64,000 nt of DNA from an uncultured Collinsella sp. (GCA_900541235.1 UQIW01000011.1:1-64000); one strand, 5' to 3'. Positions 52,697 through 61,781 are shown, numbered from the stretch's first letter. Notes: generated by a model not told the origin, from the sequence alone. Numbers and translations are program-made.

Positions 52697-53526
52697 GCGC
52701 AGCTCTTTTCCTCATAGGCCTTGAGGGACTCGCCCTCTTCGGAACGGTAAGCGGCCTGGCGGGCACGAAGGTCGTCCCAGTCGACCAGGGTGGCATCGAA
52801 GTCGGGGCCGTCGACGCAAGCGAACTTGGTCACGCCGCCCACCTCGACGCGGCAGCAGCCGCACATACCGGTGCCGTCAACCATGATGGGGTTGAGGGAC
52901 GCGGTGATGGGGGTGTCGTATTTCTGGGCGGTGAGGGTCGAGAACTTCATCATCGGAACGGGGCCGACGCAGAAGACCTGGCTCACGGCCTTGTCCTGCA
53001 GCAGGCGCTCCAGCGGAGCGGTGACAACGCCCTGCTCGCCGTAGGAGCCGTCGTCAGTGGTGATGTGGATGTGGTCCTCGTCGAGGAGCTCGCGGAACTG
53101 GTCCTCCATAAGCAGGAGGTCCTTGGTGCGGGCGCCCATGATGGCGTGCACCTCGTGGCCGGTCTCGACCAGGTGCTTGGCGACCGGGAAGGCAATTGCC
53201 AGGCCGACGCCGCCGCCAATGACGGCGCAGGGGCCCTCAGCCATCTCGGTGGGAACGCCCAGCGGGCCCACGACGTCGCGCAGCGACTCGCCGACTTCGT
53301 AGGTGGAAAGCATCTCGGTGGTCTTGCCGATCACCATGAAGATGAACTCGACCCAGCCCTCGTCACCGTTCCAGCCGGCCAGGGTAAACGGGACACGCTC
53401 GCCCGTCTCGTTGGCGCGAACCATGAGGAACTGTCCAGCGTGCGCATGCTTGGCGATTGCAGGCGCTTCGATGCGGAACTTGAACACCTTCTCCGAGAAC
53501 TGCGTCTTCTCCAGGATCTTATACAT
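52687..53526 (-). CDS. nfnA: NfnA: ferredoxin/NADH-side subunit of the bifurcating transhydrogenase
   Basis: A 279-residue PyrK/ferredoxin-NADP reductase-like protein. GAGAGGGG precedes ATG 53526. An FAD-binding barrel (residues ~1-100, with VPFTLAGW) is followed by a NAD-binding part (GGGVGLAIAFPVAKHL, MGARTKDLL). The [2Fe-2S] cysteines lie near the C-terminus in GMCGCCRVEVGG and FACVDGPDFD. It is the upstream gene of the pair. The same fold occurs in PyrK and sulfide dehydrogenase; the partner NfnB decides the assignment. Confidence 0.9.
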   Translation of the reverse strand: MYKILEKTQFSEKVFKFRIEAPAIAKHAHAGQFLMVRANETGERVPFTLAGWNGDEGWVEFIFMVIGKTTEMLSTYEVGESLRDVVGPLGVPTEMAEGPCAVIGGGVGLAIAFPVAKHLVETGHEVHAIMGARTKDLLLMEDQFRELLDEDHIHITTDDGSYGEQGVVTAPLERLLQDKAVSQVFCVGPVPMMKFSTLTAQKYDTPITASLNPIMVDGTGMCGCCRVEVGGVTKFACVDGPDFDATLVDWDDLRARQAAYRSEEGESLKAYEEKSCACH

Positions 53527-53900
53527 AGAACCCCTCTCTTGTTAGGGCCGCCGAACCGTGCCTCCACGGAAATGGACGGTAGCCCGAATAAAACCGTACG
53601 CGCACAGGCGTTGTGCAGACATACGGTGCAAATTATACCCTCATGGACATGTCACTTACGTGTATCTTCGGCGGTTGGGAGCAGGGTTTGTCCACTTTGG
53701 CCTACCAAAGGGGGAGAGGTTTATTTTGGTCGGTTTTATCAGGTAAAACGGCAAATGGGGCCGGCCTCGGGTTGTGATGAGGCCGGCCCCATTTGGGGTG
53801 CTATGCATGTATGCCGGCGCGCGGTTGATTGCGATGCCGCAACTGGGGCGTTTCCGCAGGTAAAACCTGCCAAAATAAACCTGTTCCTAAATGATAGGTT
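53527..53900. other. Gap between nfnA and pth
   Basis: 374 nt without a supportable gene. It holds a 16-bp perfect hairpin AAATGGGGCCGGCCTC/GAGGCCGGCCCCATTT (53753-53794), likely the pth terminator on the minus strand although no clean T-run follows, and repeat sequence CAGGTAAAACCTGCCAAAAT (from 53857) related to 38671-38711, with a partial inverted match around 53720-53750. Confidence 0.65.
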
Positions 53901-54530
53901 TTAGTGCTTGCCGTTGGCGGAGGCGGCGCCGTTGACATGGTCGCGGGCATAGACCACGCCGTGCACGATCGCCAGACCGGCGGCGTCGGCCGCGCGGGCG
54001 CAGGTGTCCTGGAAATCCTCGGCCTCGCGGGCGCGCAGCTGCTTAAGAACGTAGTCGGCGACGGCCATCTTGCCGGGAGGGTTGCCGATGCCGGTGCGGA
54101 TGCGGCTGAAGTCGCGGCTGCCCATCTTGTCGATGATGGAACGCAGGCCGTTGTGACCGGCATGGCCGCCGCCCACCTTAACACGCACGTCGCCGGTGGG
54201 AATATCGAGCTCGTCGTGGATTACGAGCAGCTCCTCGGCCTTGATCTTGTACTCGCGACAGAGCTTGGAGATGGGGCCGCCCGAGGTATTCATGTACGAC
54301 TGCGGCTTGACCAGCACAATCTGGCGCTTGCCACCCTCTTCCTCAGCATCGTTGATGTTGATGAGCGCGACCTCGGCGCCGGCCTGGTTTTTCCAGTACG
54401 TGACGCCGGCCTGACGGGCCAGCTCGTCGATCGCTTTGAAGCCAGCGTTGTGGCGGGTCTCGGCATATTCCTCGCCAGGGTTGCCAAGCCCGGCAACCAT
54501 GCGAATCTTAAGCGGCTGTGCAGCTGCCAT
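53901..54530 (-). CDS. pth: Peptidyl-tRNA hydrolase
   Basis: A 209-residue enzyme recycling peptidyl-tRNA. GGAGG precedes ATG 54530. Family motifs are VAGLGNPGEEYAETRHNAGF (catalytic His in TRHN), QSYMNTSG, VIHDELDIPTG (Asp), and GGGHAGHNGLRSI with GTRDF-like GSRDFSRIRTGIGNP (quoted in short pieces). About 15 extra residues at the C-terminus compared with typical members. Likely co-expressed with prs and glmU, though a long hairpin lies between pth and prs. Confidence 0.96.
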   Translation of the reverse strand: MAAAQPLKIRMVAGLGNPGEEYAETRHNAGFKAIDELARQAGVTYWKNQAGAEVALININDAEEEGGKRQIVLVKPQSYMNTSGGPISKLCREYKIKAEELLVIHDELDIPTGDVRVKVGGGHAGHNGLRSIIDKMGSRDFSRIRTGIGNPPGKMAVADYVLKQLRAREAEDFQDTCARAADAAGLAIVHGVVYARDHVNGAASANGKH

Positions 54531-54644
54531 GTTTGTCCTCCGTTACGTAAATAGTTCAATCAACGACAAAGGCTACCACGCCCGCCGAAGGCGAGGAAAG
54601 GTTGCAGCAAAGTCATTTCAGAAAACAGCTGCCCCGAGACAGCA

Positions 54645-54749
54645 GGAAGCCCCGGACACGCCGGGAGGGGTTATCAAAGCGAACATCCCGCAGCCGCAAA
54701 GCGGCGAGGACGTTCGCGTGATAACCCCGCAGGCGCGTCCGGGGCTTCC
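54645..54749. repeat. Rod-like 105-nt hairpin between prs and pth
   Basis: Nested stems: GGAAGCCCCGGAC/GTCCGGGGCTTCC (54645-54657/54737-54749), GGGGTTATCA/TGATAACCCC (54667-54676/54719-54728), GCGAAC/GTTCGC, and the tip GCCGC-AAA-GCGGC. No T-run. Confidence 0.85.
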
Positions 54750-54772
54750 GGAGGGATGCGAGGGTCGAGCGA

Positions 54773-55759
54773 TTACAGCGCGAAGTCGCCGCCGACGAGC
54801 GTGGAGACGGGCTCCTCGTGGTAAACGGCGGAGATGGCCTGAGCGAACTCCTCGGCGACCGAGATGGTCTTGATCTTGCCGCCGACCTCGACGGGAATGG
54901 CGTCGGTGACGAGGCACTCGACGATCGGGGCGTCGTTCAGACGCTCGATGGCCGGACCGGAGAAGATGCCGTGGGTGGCGCAGACGTAGATGTCGCCAGC
55001 GCCCATAGCCTTGAGCTCCTTGACGTTGGCGCACAGGGTGCCTGCGGTGTCGATCATGTCGTCGTTGATGATGCAGGTCTTGCCCTTGATGTCACCGATG
55101 ATGCCCATGACCTCGGCGGCGTTGTGGCGCGGACGGCCCTTGTGGGCGATGGCCAGGTCGCAGCCGAGCATATCGGACAGCTTCTTGGCGGCCTTGGCGC
55201 GGCCCACATCGGGGGAGACGACAACCAGGTTGTCGGTGTCGAAGTGCATGTCGTTGTAGTACTGGCCAAACAGCGGCAGCGCGGACAGGTGGTTAACCGG
55301 GATATCGAAGAAGCCCTGAATCTGGCCCTGGTGCAGGTCGAGGGTGATGATGCGGTTGACGCCAGCGCGCTCGAGCAGGTTGGCGACGAGGCGGGCGGTG
55401 ATGGGCTCGCGCGGGCCGGCCTTGCGGTCCTGGCGGGCATAGCCGTAGTGGGTGATGACGGCGGTGATGGAGCGGGCGGATGCGCGCTTGGCAGCGTCGG
55501 TGGCGATGAGCAGCTCCATGAGCATGTCGTTGACGTTGCCGCCGGCCACGGACTGAATCAGGAAGACGTCGGCGCCGCGGACGGTCTCGTCGTAGCGGGC
55601 GTAAATCTCACCATTGGCGAACTGCTTTAGCGTAAGGCCCGAAAGCTCGACCCCAAGGTACTCAGCAATCTTCTGAGCGAGGGGACGGTTGGAGGAACCG
55701 GAATACACGCGGATGGACTTGCGCATATTCTCCGACTTCTCGGGATCATTAATCGGCAT
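54773..55759 (-). CDS. prs: Ribose-phosphate pyrophosphokinase
   Basis: A 328-residue PRPP synthase. AAGGAG 7 nt before ATG 55759 supports the long start; the family core begins at residue 13 (KSIRVYSGSSNRPLAQKIAEYLG, quoted in part). Motifs are FANGEIYARYDE, the PRPP loop region VVSPDVGRAKAAKKL, DDMIDTAGTL (ribose-5-phosphate loop) and RQDRKAGPREPITARL. It supplies PRPP to the purF, purD and carAB-fed pathways in this window and to NAD, His and Trp synthesis. Confidence 0.97.
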   Translation of the reverse strand: MPINDPEKSENMRKSIRVYSGSSNRPLAQKIAEYLGVELSGLTLKQFANGEIYARYDETVRGADVFLIQSVAGGNVNDMLMELLIATDAAKRASARSITAVITHYGYARQDRKAGPREPITARLVANLLERAGVNRIITLDLHQGQIQGFFDIPVNHLSALPLFGQYYNDMHFDTDNLVVVSPDVGRAKAAKKLSDMLGCDLAIAHKGRPRHNAAEVMGIIGDIKGKTCIINDDMIDTAGTLCANVKELKAMGAGDIYVCATHGIFSGPAIERLNDAPIVECLVTDAIPVEVGGKIKTISVAEEFAQAISAVYHEEPVSTLVGGDFAL

Positions 55760-55901
55760 TACCCTTCTCCTTTATACATCGAATGCCATATAGATGCCTT
55801 TTTGCATTGTAACCGCGCGGCGGGGTTTATCGAGTCTTGATAACGTCTTTACCGTCAACGGACACGAACCGACCACTCATCCGGTTGCGCAGGTCACGAT
55901 A

Positions 55902-55938
55902 GAAAAAGGAGCCGCCCCCCATGGGAACAGCTCCTTTT
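55902..55938 (-). terminator. Terminator after glmU
   Basis: On the minus strand AAAAGGAGC pairs with GCTCCTTTT across a 17-nt loop and ends in a T-run, 16 nt beyond the glmU stop. Confidence 0.88.
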
Positions 55939-55953
55939 GTGCTTGATAAAACG

Positions 55954-57366
55954 TTATGCTTCGTCGTCCTCGTGCAGACGGCGGCGGTAATCGGCGGCCC
56001 AGCCCTCAATGTTTACCTGGCGGGCACGACCCAGGCCAAGTGCGTCGGCCGGGACCGGCTCGGTGATGACGGAGCCGGCGGCCACGAGTGCGCCGTCGCC
56101 AATCTGGGCGGGCGCGACCATCATGGTGTCGGAACCGATGAAGGCATCTTTGCCGATGACGGTCTTGTGCTTGTGGACGCCGTCGTAGTTGCAGGTGATG
56201 GAGCCCGCGCCCACGTTGACGCCGGAGCCCATGGTGGTGTCGCCGATGTAGGACAGGTGGGGCACCTTGGAACCCTCGCCGATCGTGGACTTCTTGATCT
56301 CCACGTGCGTGCCGGCCTTGGATCCGTCGAGCATGTGGGTGCCCGGGCGCAGGTAGGCGCGCGGGCCGCAGTCGACGCCGTTCTCGATGACGGCCTCGAT
56401 GGCGATGGTCTCATCGATGATGCAGCCGCTGCCGACGGTGGTGTCGGTGAGACGGCTGTTGGGGCCGAGCTGGCACTCTTCGCCCACGGTGACGTGGCCG
56501 ATCAGGTGCGTCTGCGGCCACACGACGGTGTCGCGGCCGATGACGGCATCGGGGCCGATCCAGGCCTGCGTGGGGTCGATGAAGGTGACGCCCTCGGCCA
56601 TCCAGTGCTCGTTGATGCGGTCGCGCGCGATGGCGGTGAGCTGCGCGAGCTGGATGCGGCTGTTGACGCCCAGGCCGTCGCGGTAGTCGTCACAGTGGAA
56701 GATGGAGACCGCCTGGCCGTGACCCTTGAGGATTTCGAGCATGTCGGGCAGGTAGTACTCGGACTGTGCGTTGTCGTTGCCGATCTCGTTAATGTGGGCG
56801 GCAAGCTGCGCGCCGTCGAAGGCGTAGCAGCCGGCGTTGCACTCCAGCAGCGTGGCGGCCTGCTCGGGCGTGCAGTCCTTCTGCTCGATGATGCGCTCGA
56901 TCTGACCATCGGCGCCCAACTTGATACGGCCGTAGCCAAAAGGATCGGGCGGGGTCATGGTCATGACGGTGCAGGCGAGCTCGCCGGTGGCGACGGTCTG
57001 AGCGAACTTGGCGACGGTGTCGGCGGTGATGAGCGGCAGGTCGCCGTTGAGCACGACGACGGGGCCTTGCGTGATGCCGCAGGCCTCGAGCGCGACCTTG
57101 ACGGCGTGGCCGGTGCCCAGGCGCTCGGTCTGCTCGACGCACTCGACCTTGGTGGCGCTGTTGGCGTAGGCGCCATCGATGAGGGCGCGCATCTCGTCGG
57201 CGTGGCTGCCGATGACGACCACGACGCGGCTGCAGCCGGCCTTGATGGTGGCGTCGACGATCCACTGGACCATGGGCTTGCCCAGGATCTTGTGCGAAAC
57301 CTTGCAGTGGTTCGACTTCATGCGGGTGCCCTCGCCGGCAGCGAGGATAATTGCGGTTGCGTCCAT
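55954..57366 (-). CDS. glmU: Bifunctional N-acetylglucosamine-1-P uridyltransferase / glucosamine-1-P acetyltransferase
   Basis: A 470-residue enzyme making UDP-GlcNAc for peptidoglycan. The start at 57366 has CAGGAGA upstream; the open frame extends 70 codons further but lacks similarity. The N-terminal nucleotidyltransferase has ILAAGEGTRMKS, MVQWIVDA and VLNGDLPLI. The C-terminal left-handed beta-helix shows hexapeptide repeats (IGPDAVIGRDTVV, CIIDETIAIEAVIENG) and the acetyltransferase motifs GDTTMGSGVNVGAGSITCNYDG, in short pieces. Divergent from the ECF transporter operon. Confidence 0.97.
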   Translation of the reverse strand: MDATAIILAAGEGTRMKSNHCKVSHKILGKPMVQWIVDATIKAGCSRVVVVIGSHADEMRALIDGAYANSATKVECVEQTERLGTGHAVKVALEACGITQGPVVVLNGDLPLITADTVAKFAQTVATGELACTVMTMTPPDPFGYGRIKLGADGQIERIIEQKDCTPEQAATLLECNAGCYAFDGAQLAAHINEIGNDNAQSEYYLPDMLEILKGHGQAVSIFHCDDYRDGLGVNSRIQLAQLTAIARDRINEHWMAEGVTFIDPTQAWIGPDAVIGRDTVVWPQTHLIGHVTVGEECQLGPNSRLTDTTVGSGCIIDETIAIEAVIENGVDCGPRAYLRPGTHMLDGSKAGTHVEIKKSTIGEGSKVPHLSYIGDTTMGSGVNVGAGSITCNYDGVHKHKTVIGKDAFIGSDTMMVAPAQIGDGALVAAGSVITEPVPADALGLGRARQVNIEGWAADYRRRLHEDDEA

Positions 57367-57559
57367 GTGATCTCCTGTTACGTTATAGAGACGTGTGTTT
57401 GGAAACGATACACGGCGCAATATGATACCGCAGGCATATGTTGAGCGCGTAGCGATTGGTTTGCGGCGGTTGGGGCTTGCGCCGCCGTCGTGGCGTTTGC
57501 GCTGCTTGCGTGCGGCGTTGGCGGTGCTGCGGAGCTGTCTTTTGAGCGAGGGGACGGGG

Positions 57560-58453
57560 GTGCCCGTGGACAACATACGAGAGGAGTTTGGCGGCGAGCC
57601 CGTCGCGGCATTCTCGATGTCGCATCCGGCTGTGCCGGCACTCTATATAGTGCTGACGCTGGGGCTCACCATGTTCTCGATGCAGCCGGTGCTGATTGCG
57701 CTGTCACTTGCGGGCGGGCTGGCGTATGGATTTGCGACGCGCGGGGCTGCCCGCACGCTGGGCGCACTCCGCTGGCAGCTGCCGGTGATTTTGATTATCG
57801 CGCTGGTCAATCCGCTGTTTAGCGCCTCGGGCTCGACGGAGCTGTTCCGTATTGGCATGCGCGCGGTGTATCTGGAAAGCATGGTATATGGCCTGTGCAT
57901 GGGCGGGCTGTTTGTGGCGAGCGTGCTGTGGTTTGAGGCCGCGGCGTCGATGCTCGAATACGACAAGGTGCTCGCACTGTTAGGCAACGCCGCGCCGGTG
58001 ATCGCGCTTATGATCTCGATGTGCATGCGGCTTATCCCACAGTTTTTGTGCCGCGGCCGCACGGTGCTGGCGGTGCAGGACGCGATTGATGTACCGGGGC
58101 GTGCGCCGGCCGACCCCGTGCGCTCGCGCTTGCGGGCATCGAGTGTGTTGATGGGCTGGGGCATGGAAGATTCGCTGGAGCGCGCGGACGCGATGCGCTC
58201 GCGCGGGTGGGGTGCCGCGACGCGTCGTACGACGTATGCGCGGTATCGGCTGGGGCGCAGTGACGTTGCCGCGCTGGCCGGGCTCGTACTGTTTGGCGCC
58301 GCCGCGGTGGCGGTGGCGTGGACCGCGACGACGCAGTATTCGTTTTATCCGCAGCTCTCGGTGCCGGCGCCGTGGCTGGGCTATGTCGTGTACGCTGCCT
58401 GGATGATGCTGCCTTGCGCATTGCACGCGATTGATGAGAAGAGGTTTGGCTGA
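57560..58453 (+). CDS. ECF transporter T component (EcfT)
   Basis: About 297 residues if GTG 57560 is used. GAGGGG lies 6 nt upstream, but the start is uncertain: the frame is open back to 57395, and GTG 57566 or ATG 57617 are alternatives. Five to six membrane segments are present. The coupling region contains the Ala-Arg-Gly-type motif in RADAMRSRGWG near residue 210 and RLIPQFLCRGRTVLAVQDA before it. EcfT links the ATPase to the substrate-binding S component. The stop overlaps the ATPase start (TGATG). Confidence 0.88.
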   Translation: MPVDNIREEFGGEPVAAFSMSHPAVPALYIVLTLGLTMFSMQPVLIALSLAGGLAYGFATRGAARTLGALRWQLPVILIIALVNPLFSASGSTELFRIGMRAVYLESMVYGLCMGGLFVASVLWFEAAASMLEYDKVLALLGNAAPVIALMISMCMRLIPQFLCRGRTVLAVQDAIDVPGRAPADPVRSRLRASSVLMGWGMEDSLERADAMRSRGWGAATRRTTYARYRLGRSDVAALAGLVLFGAAAVAVAWTATTQYSFYPQLSVPAPWLGYVVYAAWMMLPCALHAIDEKRFG

Positions 58454-60096
58454 TGGCTCGGTTGGATAGCTGCTCGGTAACGGGCGGGGCGTGCGGCTCC
58501 GATGTGCCTGCGATTGAGGTACGGGGTCTGAGCTTTACCTACCCCGGGGCTGAGGCGTCGGCACTCGAGGGGCTCGACTGGTCTGTTCCCCAAGGTGCGT
58601 TTGCGCTGCTTGTTGGCGGAACCGGTTCGGGCAAGTCGACGCTGCTGTCGCTGCTCAAGCCCGAGATCGTTCCAGCGGGCGAGCGCACTGGCGAACTGCG
58701 CGTGCTGGGCGAGCCCGTTGCCGACATGGACGTACGGGCATCGGCGGAGCGCGTGGGCTATGTGTTCCAGGATCCCGAGAACCAGATCGTGTGCGAAACC
58801 GTGTGGCACGAGATGGCGTTTGGCCTGGAAAACTTGGGGCTAGCACGTGATGAGATGCGCCGTCGCGTAGCTGAGACCAGCTATTTCTTTGGGCTGGAAG
58901 ATTGGCTTCACCGCGATACTGACACGCTTTCGGGTGGTCGCAAACAGTTGCTGTCGTTGGCGGCCGTTCTGGCGTTGCGCCCGCACGTGCTGCTGCTCGA
59001 CGAGCCCACGTCTCAGCTCGATCCCGTTGCCGAGAAGAATTTCCTGCACGCGCTGTTTCGTGTGAATCGCGAGCTGGGCTGCACGGTTGTTGTGGCGACG
59101 CATCAGCCGCGCCCAATGCTCGAATACGCGACGTGTGCGTACCGGATTGAGGATGGCCGCGTGCACGAGGCGGCGGATATGGCATCTTTGGGACGCCGAG
59201 AATCGCTGTTTTCCGATGACACGTTGGGGTGGGGTGCCATCCGATGTGCAAAAAACGGAGTATTCAGCAGGCGTGAGGACAATTTGGGCTCTCTGGAGCC
59301 GCCCGGGGACGTATCGAGCGCGAAAAAAAGTTCAGAATTGGACAAATCGTCCGAATTTGTGGCGCAAACGTCGCTCGAGAACGGCTTGGAAGCCTTCTCG
59401 CGCACGGATGGAAGCAGAATACTCCAAAAAATGCACGCTGGGTCGGCTACCACCCTGTCGGAAGGTTGGTTTCGCTACGATCGAGCGTCCGGCTGGGTGT
59501 TGCGTGGGCTCGATGCGTCGTTTTCGGCCGGTGCGGTGCATGCGGTTGTTGGCGGTAACGGCTGCGGCAAGTCGACGGTGCTCTCGGTGCTGGCGAAGAC
59601 CGCCAAGCTGCAGCGCGGCCGCATGGTGCGCGGAGCGGCCTCGGCGGCGCTGCTGCCTCAGAATCCCAAAGCATTGCTGGTTGCCGAGACGGTTCGCGAT
59701 GAGCTGATGGAATGGGCCTCGACCTGCGGATATGACGAGAACTTGGCGCGGGAGCGTGCGGCGAGCTTGGGGTTGTCGGGTCTGGATGGACGCCATCCGT
59801 ACGATCTTTCGGGCGGGCAGCGTCAACTGCTTGCATTGGCAAAACTGCTGCTAATCGGCCCCGAACTGCTATTGCTCGATGAGCCCACCAAGGGTCTAGA
59901 CCTGTTCAGCCGCCGCATCATCGCCCGCGCCCTGCGTGACCATGCGAAGGCTGGCGGCACCGTCATCATGGCCACGCACGATCTGGATTTTGCCGAGCAG
60001 GTTGCCGATGACGTTGCCATGATGTTTGACGGTGAGATTGCCTGCATGGAGTCCCCGGCCGACTTCTTTGCCGACAACGTGTTCTATAGGGCGTGA
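58453..60096 (+). CDS. ECF transporter ATPase, two fused ABC domains
   Basis: A 547-residue protein. Domain 1 (residues ~15-250): Walker A GGTGSGKST, Q-loop YVFQDPENQ, signature LSGGRKQ, Walker B VLLLDEPTSQLDP. Linker (about residues 255-340): Ser/Glu-rich and of lower GC than both domains. Domain 2 (residues ~340-545): Walker A GGNGCGKST, signature LSGGQRQ, Walker B LLLLDEPTKGLD and H-loop ATHDLDFA. It combines the EcfA1 and EcfA2 roles in one chain. It overlaps the T gene and is followed 4 nt later by the S gene, so the transporter is one operon. Confidence 0.93.
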   Translation: MARLDSCSVTGGACGSDVPAIEVRGLSFTYPGAEASALEGLDWSVPQGAFALLVGGTGSGKSTLLSLLKPEIVPAGERTGELRVLGEPVADMDVRASAERVGYVFQDPENQIVCETVWHEMAFGLENLGLARDEMRRRVAETSYFFGLEDWLHRDTDTLSGGRKQLLSLAAVLALRPHVLLLDEPTSQLDPVAEKNFLHALFRVNRELGCTVVVATHQPRPMLEYATCAYRIEDGRVHEAADMASLGRRESLFSDDTLGWGAIRCAKNGVFSRREDNLGSLEPPGDVSSAKKSSELDKSSEFVAQTSLENGLEAFSRTDGSRILQKMHAGSATTLSEGWFRYDRASGWVLRGLDASFSAGAVHAVVGGNGCGKSTVLSVLAKTAKLQRGRMVRGAASAALLPQNPKALLVAETVRDELMEWASTCGYDENLARERAASLGLSGLDGRHPYDLSGGQRQLLALAKLLLIGPELLLLDEPTKGLDLFSRRIIARALRDHAKAGGTVIMATHDLDFAEQVADDVAMMFDGEIACMESPADFFADNVFYRA

Positions 60097-60100
60097 TGGG

Positions 60101-60814
60101 ATGGCGGATTTTCGCGCCTCGCGCCTACTCACAAAACTTGAGATTCCGCTGTTGTTGGCGGTGCCGGCGGTAATGGCCGCAGCATTGCTGGCAGGCATTG
60201 AGCAGGCAGCGCTTGCCATGCTGGTTGTGGTGGCGCTCGTGCTCGCGCTGTTCTTTGCGGGTTACGAGGCATCTCGTCCGGGTTTGCGCCAGATTATGCC
60301 CACGTTGGTGCTGGCGGCGCTGGCGGCGGCGGGGCGCATCCTGTTTGGGCCCATTCCCGACTTTAAACCGGTGAGTGCCATCGCCATTATCGCGGGGGCG
60401 ACGTTGGGTCGACGCAACGGCTTCATGGTTGGTGCGCTGGCAGCGCTGACCAGCAATTTCTTTTTTGGACAGGGCATGTGGACGCCATGGCAGATGTATG
60501 CCTGGGGTCTGGTTGGCTATGTTGGCGGCGCGCTGGCGCATGCGGGCGCGTTCGACCGCGCCGACGGCACCGTGCGATTGCCGGCGCTACTGGCGTACGG
60601 CTTTGCGTCGGGCTTGCTCTATGGCGTCGTGATCAACGCGTATGACATCATTGGTTTTGTGCAGCCGCTCACGTGGGCGGGAGCCGTGGCGCGTCTTGTC
60701 ACGGCAGTGCCGTTCGATATCACACACGGCCTCGCGACCTGCGTGTTCTTGGCCGCCTTGTACAAGCCTTGGTGCCGTCGCATTAACCGTGTCGTCGTGA
60801 AATACGGGCTGTAG
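60101..60814 (+). CDS. ECF transporter S component (substrate unknown)
   Basis: A 237-residue protein with six hydrophobic segments. ATG 60101 follows GATGGG, a weak site; coupling to the ATPase stop 4 nt upstream is likely. The signature GFMVGALAALTSNFFFGQG then WTPWQMYAWGLVGYVGG (quoted in two pieces) and a conserved helix 1 are typical of ECF S subunits. I cannot assign the vitamin or metal. The dedicated operon with its own ATPase suggests a group I system. Confidence 0.85.
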   Translation: MADFRASRLLTKLEIPLLLAVPAVMAAALLAGIEQAALAMLVVVALVLALFFAGYEASRPGLRQIMPTLVLAALAAAGRILFGPIPDFKPVSAIAIIAGATLGRRNGFMVGALAALTSNFFFGQGMWTPWQMYAWGLVGYVGGALAHAGAFDRADGTVRLPALLAYGFASGLLYGVVINAYDIIGFVQPLTWAGAVARLVTAVPFDITHGLATCVFLAALYKPWCRRINRVVVKYGL

Positions 60815-60838
60815 GGCATTTCGCGTTCCCTCACGAAC

Positions 60839-60901
60839 TTGCGGTGGAATAGTTCTTGTTTTTGGCTATTTGCTGCCCAAACAGGAACTATTCCACCGCA
60901 A
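60839..60901. repeat. 23-bp hairpin after the ECF operon
   Basis: Arms 60839-60861 and 60879-60901 (TTGCGGTGGAATAGTTC core) pair along 23 bp with one G-T pair around TTGGCTATTTGCTGCCC. It lies between convergent genes (ECF S and xth), where it could end both transcripts. Confidence 0.85.
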
Positions 60902-60962
60902 CTTATAGGGGGAGAGGGGTCACATGATCTGTTTTCCTCTGTCCCCCAGGAATTACTTGGCG

Positions 60963-61781
60963 CTAGAGCTCTAGCGTGAGGGTAACGGGGCAGTGGTCGC
61001 TGCCAAAGATGTCGCCGCGGATGCCGGTGTCGCGTACGTTGTCGGCGATTGCGTCGCTTACCAGGAAGTAGTCGATGCGCCAGCCGGCGTTGTTCTTGCG
61101 GGCATTAAAGCGGTAGCTCCACCAGCTGTAAACGCCCTCGACGTCGGGGTTTGCCGTGCGCCAGGTATCGGTAAAGCCGGCGTTGAGCAGCTCGGTAAAC
61201 TTGCCGCGCTCCTCGTCCGAAAAGCCTGCGTTGCCGCGGTTGGACTTGGGGTTCTTAAGGTCGATCTCCTCGTGCGCCACGTTAAAGTCGCCGCAGGTTA
61301 CGACGGGTTTGCCGGTCTCGCGCTCGAGCGCGTTCAAAAAGTCGCGGTAGGCATCGTCCCAGGCCATGCGCACGTCGATGCGGGCGAGTTCGTTTTGCGC
61401 GTTGGGAGTGTAGACATCCACAAACCAGAACTTGTCGAACTCGAGCGCGCAGACGCGGCCCTCGGTTGCGGCTTGGGCGACGAGCTCGGCCGCCTCGCCC
61501 TCGCCGGTGTGGGGTAACAGCGCGTCGGCGTGCAGCACGCGCAGCGGTTCCTGGCGGCTAAAGACCGCAGTGCCCGAATAGCCTTTACGCTCGGCGTAGC
61601 TCCAGGTTTGGTGATAGCCGGGCAGGTCAATATCAACCTGGCCTTCTTGCAGCTTGGTCTCTTGCAGCGCCAGGATATCGACGTCGAGTTCTTGCGCGAT
61701 CTGGATAAAGCTCGGGTCCTTTTTGAGCACGGCGCGCAGGCCGTTGACGTTCCACGAGGCGAAAGTGTAAGTCTGAGGCAT
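60963..61781 (-). CDS. xth: Exodeoxyribonuclease III
   Basis: A 272-residue AP endonuclease/3'-exonuclease. AAAGGA precedes ATG 61781. Catalytic motifs are SWNVNGLRA (Asn), LQETKLQ (metal-binding Glu), VYTPNAQ, GDFNVAHEEIDL (Asp/Asn), SWWSYRFNARKNNAGWRIDYFLVS and GSDHCPV (catalytic His), quoted in part. It is of normal length. It acts in base excision repair, removing abasic sites. Confidence 0.96.
   Translation of the reverse strand: MPQTYTFASWNVNGLRAVLKKDPSFIQIAQELDVDILALQETKLQEGQVDIDLPGYHQTWSYAERKGYSGTAVFSRQEPLRVLHADALLPHTGEGEAAELVAQAATEGRVCALEFDKFWFVDVYTPNAQNELARIDVRMAWDDAYRDFLNALERETGKPVVTCGDFNVAHEEIDLKNPKSNRGNAGFSDEERGKFTELLNAGFTDTWRTANPDVEGVYSWWSYRFNARKNNAGWRIDYFLVSDAIADNVRDTGIRGDIFGSDHCPVTLTLEL

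Noticed and set aside
55921..57444. A 507-codon plus-strand open frame opposite glmU
   Set aside because: Low-complexity Asp/Gly/Val composition; glmU on the minus strand has full catalytic and hexapeptide motifs.
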